Counted from the stretch's first letter, positions 18,558-26,272 are shown. The stretch: 61,089 nucleotides of DNA from Companilactobacillus mishanensis (GCF_003946505.1 NZ_RHON01000010.1:1-61089), one strand, 5' to 3'. Notes: a model not told the origin generated them from the sequence alone. Numbers and translations are program-made.

Positions 18558-18731
18558 GCCTTCGGCTGCATTTTTGCTCTTGCTGTGGGTACGCCGGAAG
18601 CCTTGGGGCGGTCTTCTGGCTCAGATAGGAACCTCGTTTCACGAGTTTCTTATCTGCCCAGTTCTGTTGCCGGGTTGGGCCTTTCCGACTAACAGTACTT
18701 TCACTGCTTCGCAAAATTCTGCCTACGGCTA
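18558..18731. repeat. Structured element (possible remote family B member)
   Basis: A long-range stem joins GCATTTTTGC (about 18568) to GCAAAATTCTGC (about 18711) and continues as GCTGTG/CACTGC. It encloses three hairpins: GCCGGAAG/CTTCTGGC, CAGATA...TATCTG with a CTCGT/ACGAG tip, and GCCCA/TGGGC. Read on the minus strand, the closing strand CCCACAGCA matches the family B elements at 22704-22874 and 23198-23354. The open frame on the minus strand (18484-18714) is Arg/Gln/Pro-rich and is an artefact of the structure. Confidence 0.45.
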
Positions 18732-18946
18732 ATGTTGGTGTGTGCTGATTTGGTTAATTTTAATCAATATTATTGGTGCTTTGGTATGGAGTGGGAAACT
18801 GTTATTTTGGTGCTTGATTTTTATTTTCCAATTATTTATTTTTAATTGTGGAGATCGTCATTCGTTTTTGTGAATGGGGATCTTGGTTTGGAAAATAATC
18901 GGTCACTGATGGTATTTTCGTTAATATTTGAATATATTTCATGTTC

Positions 18947-18977
18947 TTGACATAAAACAAGTTTTACAAGTTATAAT
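18947..18977 (+). promoter_or_regulatory. Promoter of the HAD phosphatase gene
   Basis: A perfect TTGACA (18947-18952) and a perfect TATAAT (18972-18977) are separated by 19 bases, slightly long for the housekeeping sigma factor. Transcription would start about 25 bases before the gene's start codon. Confidence 0.6.
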
Positions 18978-19009
18978 TGTTTTTGTAGATACACGGAAGG
19001 TGGGATCGT

Positions 19010-19825
19010 ATGATCAAACACATTTTTTCTGATATGGACGGTACTTTACTGGATAAAGTGGGTGGTATTTCTGCTACTAATGCCCAGGCTATTTATCGTT
19101 TAAATACTCCTTTCACTTTGGTGTCAGCTCGTGCTCCTATGGAGATGGATTTTGCTATGGATCGTTTGCAACTTAAGGACCCTCAGATTGCATTTAATGG
19201 TGGATTGATTTTTGAAAAAAATGAATCTGGTATGAATGTTTTGAGTGAAAATCCTATTGATAATGGTACTGTCGAAACTATTTTTAAGTTAATTAAAGAT
19301 GAATTTCCTGAAATTAGTATTAGTTGGTACGGCTTAGAACATTGGTACTCTGAACGAAATAATCAAGGTACTGCTCTTGAATCTCGCTTTACTAATTTAC
19401 TTCCTGACATCGTTACTCAAAATGAATTTCTTGATAGTGATGATACTCGGGTATTTAAGATTATGATGATTATTTTTGACGAAGAAGAACTTCAAGCAGT
19501 CGGAAAAGCTATTTTAGATTTGAAGTCGGACTTAATCAGTATTCAACGTTCGGGAACTTATTATATAGAAGTTACCAGCAATAAAGCTGTCAAATCGACC
19601 GGAATTCAGTTCATTATGGACCGCGAAGGATTGAAGAAAGATGAGCTAGTAGCCTTTGGCGACAGTCAAAACGACATACCAATGTTTGAGGCAGTTGGCT
19701 ACCCAATCGTCATGGATAATGCTCCGAAAAACATAAAAGAATTGGCAAAATACGTTACACTAGCGAATCATGATGACGGAATAAGTTATGCCATCAATAA
19801 TTACTTACCAACAATACAAGCCTAG
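19010..19825 (+). CDS. HAD-superfamily (Cof-type) hydrolase
   Basis: A 271-residue cytosolic phosphatase of the Cof/YidA subclass, probably acting on sugar phosphates or flavin-type small phosphates. Motif I is DMDGTLLD at residues 8-15 with both catalytic Asp residues; motif III Lys lies before the EVTSNKAVKSTG block; motif IV is FGDSQNDIPMFE. A C2-type cap fills the middle, as expected for this length. The ATG has GGAAGGTGG upstream and a good promoter at 18947-18977. It is monocistronic, followed by two hairpins. Confidence 0.88.
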   Translation: MIKHIFSDMDGTLLDKVGGISATNAQAIYRLNTPFTLVSARAPMEMDFAMDRLQLKDPQIAFNGGLIFEKNESGMNVLSENPIDNGTVETIFKLIKDEFPEISISWYGLEHWYSERNNQGTALESRFTNLLPDIVTQNEFLDSDDTRVFKIMMIIFDEEELQAVGKAILDLKSDLISIQRSGTYYIEVTSNKAVKSTGIQFIMDREGLKKDELVAFGDSQNDIPMFEAVGYPIVMDNAPKNIKELAKYVTLANHDDGISYAINNYLPTIQA

Positions 19826-19833
19826 ATAATCGA

Positions 19834-19883
19834 AATCTCAAAGAATTGAGATTATACTTCAGCTAGAGTTAGCTTTGTTTTTT
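19834..19883 (+). terminator. Terminator hairpins after the HAD gene
   Basis: Two adjacent stems: AATCTCA/TTGAGATT (19834-19852), then AGCTA-GAGT-TAGCT (19861-19874) followed by TTGTTTTTT. Confidence 0.5.
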
Positions 19884-19900
19884 CACCTAGGGGTGAAATT

Positions 19901-20614
19901 ATGGAAGGAATTATTACAGCAGGCCTCAGTGCATTATTCTTGGCAATCATCATATATCCAATTTATAGACACTTCGAGAAGAAAAAATTTCTAGCGAGAT
20001 TAGACAAATCAAAGCATGAAAAATTTTTGGAAATATTTGGAAAAAGAACCAAAAAAATCGAATTTCTATTAATAGCTGGATTAGTGATCGTGGAATTTGG
20101 TGGAATAGCATTACAAAAAACCAATCCACCAGAAAAAGTAAAAACTGAAGCAACCACAAAGAAGTCGCCGACCAACAAAACAACAACAGAAACTAAGACC
20201 ACAAAAGAAGCCGTCAATTATCAAGAAGTAAATACCAGAATAGCCAAATACTTGGAAGAAGACCAAGGATGGGCAATGGGAACACTAGATAACGACGGAA
20301 AGCCAACAGAGACCGGGACACCAAATGATGATTACGCATGGTCAATCTATGTCAGAAGCATCGAATTTGATAAAACCGGACAATTGAACATCAGCATAAC
20401 TTCAGATTTCCAAGAATTCCCAGAAGCAGAAAAAACAGCCATAGGAAATCGTGCCCAAGGCATTGCCATGGCCGCAATGACCGACTATAAAGACATGACA
20501 CCAGATGAAGTCCAAAAAGGCTTCTATACAACATTCACAAATGGCAATTATAATTATGGACATTCAAGAATTCTAAATTACAAAACATTTAAATGGGCAA
20601 AACCACAACACTAA
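19901..20614 (+). CDS. Membrane-anchored protein of unknown function, 237 aa
   Basis: Two hydrophobic helices (about residues 4-20 and 54-70) flank a short basic cytoplasmic loop. They are followed by a Thr/Lys-rich linker (about 75-105) and an exported domain of about 130 residues containing GWAMGTLDNDGKPT and NYNYGHSRILNYKTFKW. The layout suggests an outward-facing soluble domain tethered to the membrane. No family is recognised. The ATG at 19901 has AGGGGTG upstream. It ends at a strong terminator, and codon use is ordinary for the window. Confidence 0.7.
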   Translation: MEGIITAGLSALFLAIIIYPIYRHFEKKKFLARLDKSKHEKFLEIFGKRTKKIEFLLIAGLVIVEFGGIALQKTNPPEKVKTEATTKKSPTNKTTTETKTTKEAVNYQEVNTRIAKYLEEDQGWAMGTLDNDGKPTETGTPNDDYAWSIYVRSIEFDKTGQLNISITSDFQEFPEAEKTAIGNRAQGIAMAAMTDYKDMTPDEVQKGFYTTFTNGNYNYGHSRILNYKTFKWAKPQH

Positions 20615-20615
20615 A

Positions 20616-20645
20616 AAAGCGACCAATAAAAAAGGTCGCTTTTTG
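20616..20645 (+). terminator. Intrinsic terminator
   Basis: AAAGCGACC pairs with GGTCGCTTT around an A-rich loop, followed by T residues, directly after the membrane protein stop codon. Confidence 0.8.
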
Positions 20646-20695
20646 TTATGGATAAAAGTATACAAGATTTTAGGATCCAAGAAAGATTGATTGTC

Positions 20696-20827
20696 CAAGA
20701 TGAAAATTTACAAGATCCGAAGATCCATCAGAATTTGCTTTAACTCAAGATGAAAATTTACGAGATTCGAAGATCCATCAGAATTTGCTTTAACTCAAGA
20801 TGAAAATTTACGAGATTCGAAGAATCA
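20696..20827. repeat. 50-bp tandem repeat, about 2.6 copies
   Basis: A 50-bp unit beginning CAAGATGAAAATTTAC starts at 20696, 20746 and 20796. Copies 2 and 3 are identical over their shared length, and copy 1 differs at two or three bases. A degenerate partial copy may lie just upstream (20660-20690). The period is not a multiple of three and no ORF spans it. It lies in the 490-bp gap between 20615 and 21106, which also holds element A2. Confidence 0.85.
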
Positions 20828-20924
20828 AGTAAACCACCATAGAACCAGAACCAAACCCAAGTGAACCACACCAAAAATAAGATGGACATAAAACAAACTA
20901 AAGTTTTAGCCCAACCCAGATGTA

Positions 20925-21073
20925 GAAAGCAAATTGATTCCGGCTCAGTGTTGAGATTTCAGTTAGTGTGCAAAGCACACTTAGTGAAAGAGCAAGCTTT
21001 AAGATGATTGCGGTTCATGCAATTAGCTTAAAGTTGCTCCAACACGTTCCAGCCAGGGAATCAATTTGCTTTC
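20925..21073. repeat. Structured element A2 (family A)
   Basis: The outer stem is GAAAGCAAATTGATTCC (20925-20941) with its partner at 21055-21073. GGCT/AGCC then close an internal loop of CA (20946-20947) opposite GTTCC (21046-21050), followed by GTGTTG/CAACAC. Two inner hairpins follow: TTTCA...GTGTGC-AAA-GCACAC...TGAAA, and a long one stacking GAGCAA/TTGCTC, CTTTAAG/CTTAAAG and TGATTGC/GCAATTA. The architecture matches A1 (151-308) and A3 (26596-26722), with different stem sequences. It lies downstream of a minus-strand dehydrogenase gene. Confidence 0.65.
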
Positions 21074-21106
21074 GGAATCGGCAGTGAACAGCAACCAACA
21101 AAAATA

Positions 21107-21832
21107 TTAGTTATCTTGTAATGTAGCAGCGATGTCAACCTCACGAATATTGACCTCCTGCGGCATCTCATACATAAACCTAACAGTCTCAGCCACATGA
21201 ACAGGATCCAAAGTAATCCCACCCATAGACTGCTTCCAAGCTTCATACTCGCTCAAAGCACTGTCATCAGTAACATGCGTCAACAATTCAGTCTCAGCAG
21301 CACCCGGTGCAACCAACATAACACGTACATTATCACCAGAAACTTCTTGGCGAACAGTCTCACTCAATCCGTGCACACCATACTTACTTGCCACATAAGC
21401 CGCATGGTTTTGGAAAGCTTTAAATCCGGCAATTGAAGAAATATTTATGATAGTACCATGATGATTTTCTTTCATTTCTGGCAACACGATTTGCATTCCA
21501 TTCAAAACACCCATTACATTGGTATCAAGCATAGTTTGCCATTCTTTAGATGATTGTTTCCAAACATTTCCTAATAGCATAAGTCCAGCGTTGTTTATCA
21601 ACAAGTCAGTTGGACCATATTTTTTCTCAGCTTCATGAATTGCGGCGGAAAATTCTTCTTGATCAGTAACATCAGTGTGTCTGATCATAACCTCACCTGA
21701 TAATTTCAAAGCTTCAATTTTTTCAGTACGACGTCCTAATAATAATAGTGGATAATCGTTGGCATTGAATATTTTTGCCATTGCAGCACCAAATCCTGAA
21801 CTGGCACCTGTGATTACAATTAATTTTTTCAT
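21107..21832 (-). CDS. Short-chain dehydrogenase/reductase
   Basis: A 241-residue classical SDR with a Rossmann fold. It has TGASSGFG (8-15) for NAD(P) binding, NNAG (80-83), Ser132/133 in INISS, and the catalytic Tyr146-x3-Lys150 (YVASK). Substrate unknown; the sequence resembles YdfG-type 3-hydroxy acid or general aldehyde/ketone SDRs. The ATG at 21832 has AGGAG upstream, and a TATAAT box lies at 21888-21883 on the minus strand. The gene is divergent from an HxlR regulator, which probably senses electrophiles or redox stress and controls it. Confidence 0.9.
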   Translation of the reverse strand: MKKLIVITGASSGFGAAMAKIFNANDYPLLLLGRRTEKIEALKLSGEVMIRHTDVTDQEEFSAAIHEAEKKYGPTDLLINNAGLMLLGNVWKQSSKEWQTMLDTNVMGVLNGMQIVLPEMKENHHGTIINISSIAGFKAFQNHAAYVASKYGVHGLSETVRQEVSGDNVRVMLVAPGAAETELLTHVTDDSALSEYEAWKQSMGGITLDPVHVAETVRFMYEMPQEVNIREVDIAATLQDN

Positions 21833-21906
21833 TATAAACTCCTATAATATCTATTTCGTCCGTTTGACGACTCCGAAATCCTATTATAGACTGAGATGAT
21901 TATTTG

Positions 21907-21922
21907 AAAAGTACGCACTTTT
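21907..21922. promoter_or_regulatory. Candidate HxlR operator
   Basis: AAAAGT-ACGC-ACTTTT is a perfect 6-4-6 inverted repeat. It overlaps the -35 position of the minus-strand promoter whose TATAAT is at 21888-21883, and lies 29 bases before the HxlR start. Its position suits repression of the divergent dehydrogenase and autoregulation. Confidence 0.5.
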
Positions 21923-21950
21923 TGGTAACTATCACGAAAGGAATCACGAT

Positions 21951-22283
21951 ATGTACGCAAATGAATTCGACGCCACAATGCAGATGATTCGTGGCAAATG
22001 GAAAATCAGACTTTTATATAAATTGAATGCTAATTCTCATTCAAGATTTAACACACTACAGCATGAATTAAATCCTATTACTCACAAAATTTTGGCAGAA
22101 CAAATGAACCAATTGATCGATGATGGCTTGGTTGAACGACATGACTTTCATGAACAACCTCTTCACGTGGAATATAATCTCACAAAAAAAGGCCAATCCT
22201 TGATACCAGTCGTTGATGTTATCTGTGACTGGGGATTAGCCAATGTTGATATATCAGAGTTAAAAGAAACTCTGTGTGATTAA
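21951..22283 (+). CDS. HxlR-family transcriptional regulator
   Basis: A 110-residue winged-helix dimeric regulator. The HxlR core is visible: MQMIRGKWKIRLLYKL, then RFNTLQHELNPITHKILAEQMNQL (recognition helix) and the wing VEYNLTKKGQSL. It lacks the common N-terminal Cys used for thiol sensing in HypR/YodB, so the signal is unclear. The ATG has GAAAGG upstream. It is divergent from the SDR gene, and its stop is only two bases from the convergent YisL-like gene, with no terminator between. Confidence 0.88.
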   Translation: MYANEFDATMQMIRGKWKIRLLYKLNANSHSRFNTLQHELNPITHKILAEQMNQLIDDGLVERHDFHEQPLHVEYNLTKKGQSLIPVVDVICDWGLANVDISELKETLCD

Positions 22284-22285
22284 TT

Positions 22286-22642
22286 TTAGAATCTAAGTCC
22301 AGGTAATCCACCTGCGACAGCCATTCCAAGAATGCCGACTACCAAGCAAAATACGATAACAGAAATAATCAAAGTTCTGTTTAATTGCCCTTTTGCTTTC
22401 TTGGCAAAAGAAATTTCAATCAAAGCAATGAAGATAATTGCCACTACGATTTTAACGATAAGTAAAGTTGGATCCTTTGCCCAAGCGTGACCGAAAAGAA
22501 AAATTCCACTTACGATTGCCACAATATAAAGAACTCGGGTGATCATCTCGTAAACTTTTGTGTTTGAGTCTGTAAATAATACCAATAATACTAAAATTGC
22601 CATAACGATCCAGGTAATTAAATGTGTCCATAACCAAATCAT
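22286..22642 (-). CDS. UPF0344/DUF1516 (YisL-like) membrane protein
   Basis: A 118-residue protein with four hydrophobic helices. The layout and the motif of a Leu/Tyr-rich second helix with SGIFLFGHAW, then KIVVAIIFIALIEISFAKK, match the YisL family of Bacilli. Function unknown. The ATG at 22642 has AGGAGG upstream. It converges with hxlR with a 2-bp gap, so the 3' ends of the two mRNAs probably overlap. Confidence 0.75.
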   Translation of the reverse strand: MIWLWTHLITWIVMAILVLLVLFTDSNTKVYEMITRVLYIVAIVSGIFLFGHAWAKDPTLLIVKIVVAIIFIALIEISFAKKAKGQLNRTLIISVIVFCLVVGILGMAVAGGLPGLRF

Positions 22643-22703
22643 ATATTCATCCTCCTAATTGACTGTTTTATCATAACATTAATTATATTTAAGGGGGAAA
22701 CTC

Positions 22704-22874
22704 CGGAGGACAGGGATTCCACCTGCTGTGGGGCCGTCTCCAGCCAAAGTTCGGGCTTCCGTCTTGCTTTGAAGCCACGTGGTTCTTGTGTCTTCAAAGA
22801 CACCCATGTACTAGGCTGGCGTTCCCGCCAACTTAGTACATTTTCACAGCTGGTTACATCCCTGTCCTCCTCCG
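22704..22874 (-). repeat. Structured element B1 (family B, minus orientation)
   Basis: The outer stem is CGGAGGACAGGGAT (22704-22717) with its partner ending at 22874. Read on the minus strand it contains CAGCTGTGA, a hairpin with a GGCGGGAACGCC tip, a hairpin with stem CTTTGAAG/CTTCAAAG plus CAC/GTG and apical loop AAGAACCAC (22799-22767), then TTTGGCTG, and the closing strand CCCACAGCAG. The loop and closing strand are shared with B2, while the stems differ. It lies in the 738-bp gene-free stretch 22643-23380. Confidence 0.6.
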
Positions 22875-22998
22875 TACTGAATTGGTACTACATTATAATT
22901 TTAAAGTACATAAACTGTAATAAAGTAAAATAACTATCTGACGTTAATCTTTTGAACAGGGTAATGTCTAACTATTGTAAACCATATAAATACAAAAA

Positions 22999-23026
22999 AA
23001 CGACCGATTACAAGTAATCAGTCGTT
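22999..23026 (-). terminator. Intrinsic terminator, minus strand
   Basis: A 13-bp stem (22999-23011 with 23014-23026, one mismatch) is followed on the minus strand by TTTTTTT. It is placed to end the minus-strand transcript of the dehydrogenase at 23381-24097 after it runs through element B2. Confidence 0.7.
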
Positions 23027-23197
23027 TCAAGTGTGCTCCGCAAAGCATCACCGCAATTAATAGTATTATAACATTCACTTTACACAGAATATAACTCTAA
23101 AAGATTTAATTGGTCGCTTAAAAAAAAGTAATTTGATAATAAAATTCTACAATATATACATCCAACTCAAAGTATCAGACTAACTTAACCGAAGGAA

Positions 23198-23354
23198 GCC
23201 AGAGATGGAGGCAGCTGTGACAACGCTGTTAGCTGAGAATCAGCTTACAGCGTAGGACGGTTTTAAGACTGACAAGAACCACGTCAGACTCAAAATCGAG
23301 TCCTCAGACTGCATTTTGGCTGAGGACGGTCCCACAGCAGCCGTAATCTCTGGC
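23198..23354 (+). repeat. Structured element B2 (family B, plus orientation)
   Basis: The outer stem is GCCAGAGAT (23198-23206) with ATCTCTGGC (23346-23354), continued by CAGCTGTG/CACAGCAG. Three hairpins follow: CGCTGT-AGCTGA/TCAGCT-ACAGCG (23224-23252), CTGAC-AAGAACCAC-GTCAG (23269-23287), and GTCCTCAG/CTGAGGAC around a loop holding TTTTGG. The AAGAACCAC loop is identical in B1 on an unrelated stem. Confidence 0.65.
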
Positions 23355-23380
23355 ATCCGCAGGTGGCAAGAAAGCACGAA

Positions 23381-24097
23381 TCAAACCGGAAAAGCAATCC
23401 CGGAAAACAGCTTCAATTGCTGCAACAGCTCGTCCTGCAGTTCAACATTATCAGCACGTTCATCATAAGTATTAGGACTCATATGATAGAAATATTTTCC
23501 AGTAACAGAAAGATCATCAAACGTAGCCAACCAAACTTGTGAAGAATAGCCTTGCTTCAAGTCGTCGTTAGCTTCACTACCACCCATTTTAGTTGGTACC
23601 CAGCCTGGATCGACAGCATTTGCTGCAACATCTGGCCACAATCTGGCAACTGCTTTGGTTAACATCAAAATTTGTAATTTGGAAGACGAATAGCTCGTGT
23701 CTGCTTCCAAATCATCCATATCCAGTTTGCTGCCTTCATGCATCCCAGACGAAACATAAATAACTCGCTTGGGCTTTTTGATAAGTGAAGTGAGAATATA
23801 TGGTGCCAACACGTTTACGTGAAAAATCATTTTGGTGTCTGAAGTATAAACTCCAGCGTTATTAATAATAGTGTCGAATGGGCCCTCATCATTTACTTGC
23901 TTAGCTAAGTTCTCAACTTCCGATTGAACCGCCAAATCACCAATCAAAACTTTTTGATCTGGTAATTCTTGATGAACGTCATCAGCACGCTTTTGATTCC
24001 TAGCATGGAGCACGACTTCATTACCTTGCTCAATCAATTTTTTGGCAGCCAATAGACCTAACCCATCAGTTGAGCCAGTGATAAAAATTTTTGTCAT
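23381..24097 (-). CDS. Short-chain dehydrogenase/reductase (retinol dehydrogenase-like)
   Basis: A 238-residue SDR. It has TGSTDGLG (7-14) for cofactor binding, NNAG (79-82), Ser117 in YVSSG, and Tyr136-x3-Lys140 (YSSSK). NADP specificity is likely from the HARNQKR segment after strand two. Substrate unknown. The stop lies 26 bp from element B2, so this gene's 3' UTR would carry B2 in antisense. The Vat-like gene lies 20 bp upstream on the same strand, so the two are probably co-transcribed. Confidence 0.88.
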   Translation of the reverse strand: MTKIFITGSTDGLGLLAAKKLIEQGNEVVLHARNQKRADDVHQELPDQKVLIGDLAVQSEVENLAKQVNDEGPFDTIINNAGVYTSDTKMIFHVNVLAPYILTSLIKKPKRVIYVSSGMHEGSKLDMDDLEADTSYSSSKLQILMLTKAVARLWPDVAANAVDPGWVPTKMGGSEANDDLKQGYSSQVWLATFDDLSVTGKYFYHMSPNTYDERADNVELQDELLQQLKLFSGIAFPV

Positions 24098-24117
24098 TCG
24101 AATTCACCCTCCCTGAA

Positions 24118-24762
24118 TTAAGATTCAATCAATTTATAAAGATTATCCACGTTAATTTTTTCAGTAGTCAGATTTGGAATATTCTTCGTGATCCAAGCAA
24201 TGTCCTTATCCCACCAAGCCAGCTTTTCTAACAATAAAATCTCTTCGACAGAAAATCTGTATTTAATAAATTTAGCAGGATTTCCACCAACAATTGAATA
24301 TGGCTCAACATCCTTGGCCACAGTACTGTTTGCGCCGATAATTGCACCATCATTGATATGTACACCTGGTAAAATAGTCACGTTCTGACCAATCCAAACG
24401 TCGTTCCCAATCACAGTATCACCCTTTAGCGGTAAATCTGACATTTGTGGGACATTATTTGCCCAGTCACCACCAAGAATGTTGAAAGGATAAGTAGAAG
24501 CACCCTCCATCACATGATTAGCACCATTCATAATAAACTGAATACCACTAGCAATCGAACAGAATTTCCCAATAATCAATTTATCGCCAAGAAATTCATA
24601 ATGATGAGTAACATGCTTTTCGAAATTTTCCGGATGATCAACGTCATCGTAATATGAGAAATCACCGACAACAATATTAGGCCGAGTGATTACATTTTTA
24701 ATAAAAACTATTTCTTTCAAGTCTGGATTTGGATAAATTTCATCTGGATTAGGTATGTTCAT
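24118..24762 (-). CDS. Vat/CatB-type O-acetyltransferase (xenobiotic acetyltransferase)
   Basis: A 214-residue left-handed beta-helix enzyme that uses acetyl-CoA. Hexapeptide repeats are visible (VIGNDVWIG, VHINDGAIIG, TVAKDVEPYSIVGG), and a loop has NGANHVMEGASTYPFN with the catalytic His at residue 83, the position expected in Vat streptogramin A acetyltransferases. NPAKFIKYRFS closes the domain. The start is the ATG at 24762 behind GGGGTGG; an upstream in-frame start at 24801 lacks a site. The activity could be streptogramin or chloramphenicol acetylation, but chromosomal homologues often have other substrates, so resistance is not assured. Confidence 0.8.
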   Translation of the reverse strand: MNIPNPDEIYPNPDLKEIVFIKNVITRPNIVVGDFSYYDDVDHPENFEKHVTHHYEFLGDKLIIGKFCSIASGIQFIMNGANHVMEGASTYPFNILGGDWANNVPQMSDLPLKGDTVIGNDVWIGQNVTILPGVHINDGAIIGANSTVAKDVEPYSIVGGNPAKFIKYRFSVEEILLLEKLAWWDKDIAWITKNIPNLTTEKINVDNLYKLIES

Positions 24763-24875
24763 GTGAAGAGCCACCCCTTTAATAGATATTACAAATATCA
24801 TATCTCAATTGAATCGTAAATGTTATATATCCCTGATATAATCATTATAATAAATTGAATCGGAGGGAAAGCAAG

Positions 24876-25232
24876 ATGGCAACAGACCGGATTTTTAAAA
24901 TGACCTTCAGTAGCATTTACCCAATGTATATTCAAAAAGTAGAGAAGAAAAATCATACAATAGCCGAATTGAATCAAGTAATAAGTTGGTTGACCGGTTA
25001 TGATGATGCAGCGATACAAAAGCAAATCGACAATAATGTAACAATGGAAGAATTCTTCAATCAAGCACCACATATCAACGACAACGCAAATTTAATCACA
25101 GGTGTTATTTGCGGAATCAGAGTAGAAGATATGGAAGATCCACTAGCACAAAAAATTCGTTACCTAGACAAATTAGTAGATGAAGTGGCAAAAGGTAAAA
25201 AGATGGAAAATATACTTCGTAAACCAAAGTAA
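24876..25232 (+). CDS. DUF2200-family protein
   Basis: A 118-residue soluble protein. The start is the ATG at 24876, because GGAGGG lies nine bases upstream. The motif series RIFKMTFSSIYPMYIQKVEKK, TIAELNQVISWLTGY, FFNQAPHINDNA and ITGVICGIRVE matches DUF2200, a small helical family of unknown function found in many Firmicutes and Bacteroidetes. It is a single gene closed by the terminator at 25233-25261. Confidence 0.85.
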   Translation: MATDRIFKMTFSSIYPMYIQKVEKKNHTIAELNQVISWLTGYDDAAIQKQIDNNVTMEEFFNQAPHINDNANLITGVICGIRVEDMEDPLAQKIRYLDKLVDEVAKGKKMENILRKPK

Positions 25233-25261
25233 AAGGAAGAGCCCAAGTAGACTCTTCCTTA
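25233..25261. terminator. Bidirectional terminator
   Basis: AAGGAAGAG pairs with CTCTTCCTT between two convergent genes, with A- and T-rich flanks. Confidence 0.75.
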
Positions 25262-25264
25262 TTT

Positions 25265-26272
25265 TTATCTTGTAAAGTTAGTATCCTTATCAGTTAAAGC
25301 ACCAACTAATTTGTGTGGCATATACTCTTCTTCCAAGTATTCAATGTCTTTGGGATCCAATTTCAAATCCAAAGCACGAACAGCACTTTCCAAATGAGAC
25401 GGTTTAGTAGCACCAACGATAGGCGCAACGACTTGAGGTTTTTGTAACAGCCATGCTAAAGCAATATCAGCACGTTCAACGCCATATTTTTTAGCAACTT
25501 CACCAACACGGTCAACAATAACCTTGTCTTGAGATTCAGTAGAATCATATTTAGCACGAGCAGTTTTATCAGTTTCAAAACGCTTAGTAGAAGCACCCCA
25601 GTCACGAGCCAAACGACCAGAAGCCAAAGGACTATAAGGAGTCATAGCAATATTCTGATCCTCGCACAAAGGCATCATTTCACGCTCCTCTTCACGATAA
25701 AGCAAATTCATATGATTTTGCATAGAAACAAATTTAGTCCAATTATGCTTTTCAGCAATAGCTTGAGCCTTCTCAAGTTGCCAAGAGTACATAGCAGAAG
25801 CCCCAATGTAACGAGCTTTCCCAGACTTAACAACATCATGAAGAGCTTCCATAGTTTCCTCAATAGGAGTGTTGTAGTCCCAACGATGAATAATGTATAA
25901 ATCAACATAATCCATATTAAGACGACCCAAACTCTTATCAATCTGAGACATGATAGATTTACGAGACAAGCCAGAAGAATTAGGAGAGTCTTCAGGAGTG
26001 AAGAAAACCTTAGTAGCAACAACCACTTCATCACGGTTAGCTTGAGAATTCAAAGCAGCACCAAGATATTCTTCACTGTCACCATGAGAATAAATATTGG
26101 CAGTATCAAAGAAATTGATACCCAAATCCAAAGCCTTACCAACAACCGATTTACATTGATCCTTACCAACAGCCCAAGGAAACATCGAGTTGCCAGGCTT
26201 CCCAAAACCCATAGTACCCATACAAATACGAGAAACATCCAATCCAGTATTACCCAATTTAGCATATTCCAT
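25265..26272 (-). CDS. Aldo/keto reductase (YajO-like)
   Basis: A 335-residue AKR of the voltage-channel-beta/YajO branch. Asp56 and Tyr61 (FFDTANIYSHG), Lys88 (VATKVF) and His in YIIHRWD are the catalytic tetrad. IGASAM, the PYSPLASGRLARD block and the C-terminal cofactor motif IVGATKPSHLESA are all present, and length is typical. Cytosolic NADPH-dependent carbonyl reduction is expected. The ATG at 26272 follows GGGGGG, nine bases upstream. It is a single gene, isolated from the cyclophilin gene by the terminator at 26346-26374. Confidence 0.9.
   Translation of the reverse strand: MEYAKLGNTGLDVSRICMGTMGFGKPGNSMFPWAVGKDQCKSVVGKALDLGINFFDTANIYSHGDSEEYLGAALNSQANRDEVVVATKVFFTPEDSPNSSGLSRKSIMSQIDKSLGRLNMDYVDLYIIHRWDYNTPIEETMEALHDVVKSGKARYIGASAMYSWQLEKAQAIAEKHNWTKFVSMQNHMNLLYREEEREMMPLCEDQNIAMTPYSPLASGRLARDWGASTKRFETDKTARAKYDSTESQDKVIVDRVGEVAKKYGVERADIALAWLLQKPQVVAPIVGATKPSHLESAVRALDLKLDPKDIEYLEEEYMPHKLVGALTDKDTNFTR

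Noticed and set aside
18484..18714. 76-codon minus-strand open frame
   Set aside because: Covers the multi-hairpin element; Arg/Gln/Pro-rich product without homology pattern or start signal.
20696..20827. CRISPR array
   Set aside because: The 50-bp units are directly adjacent with no spacers, and no cas gene is in the window.
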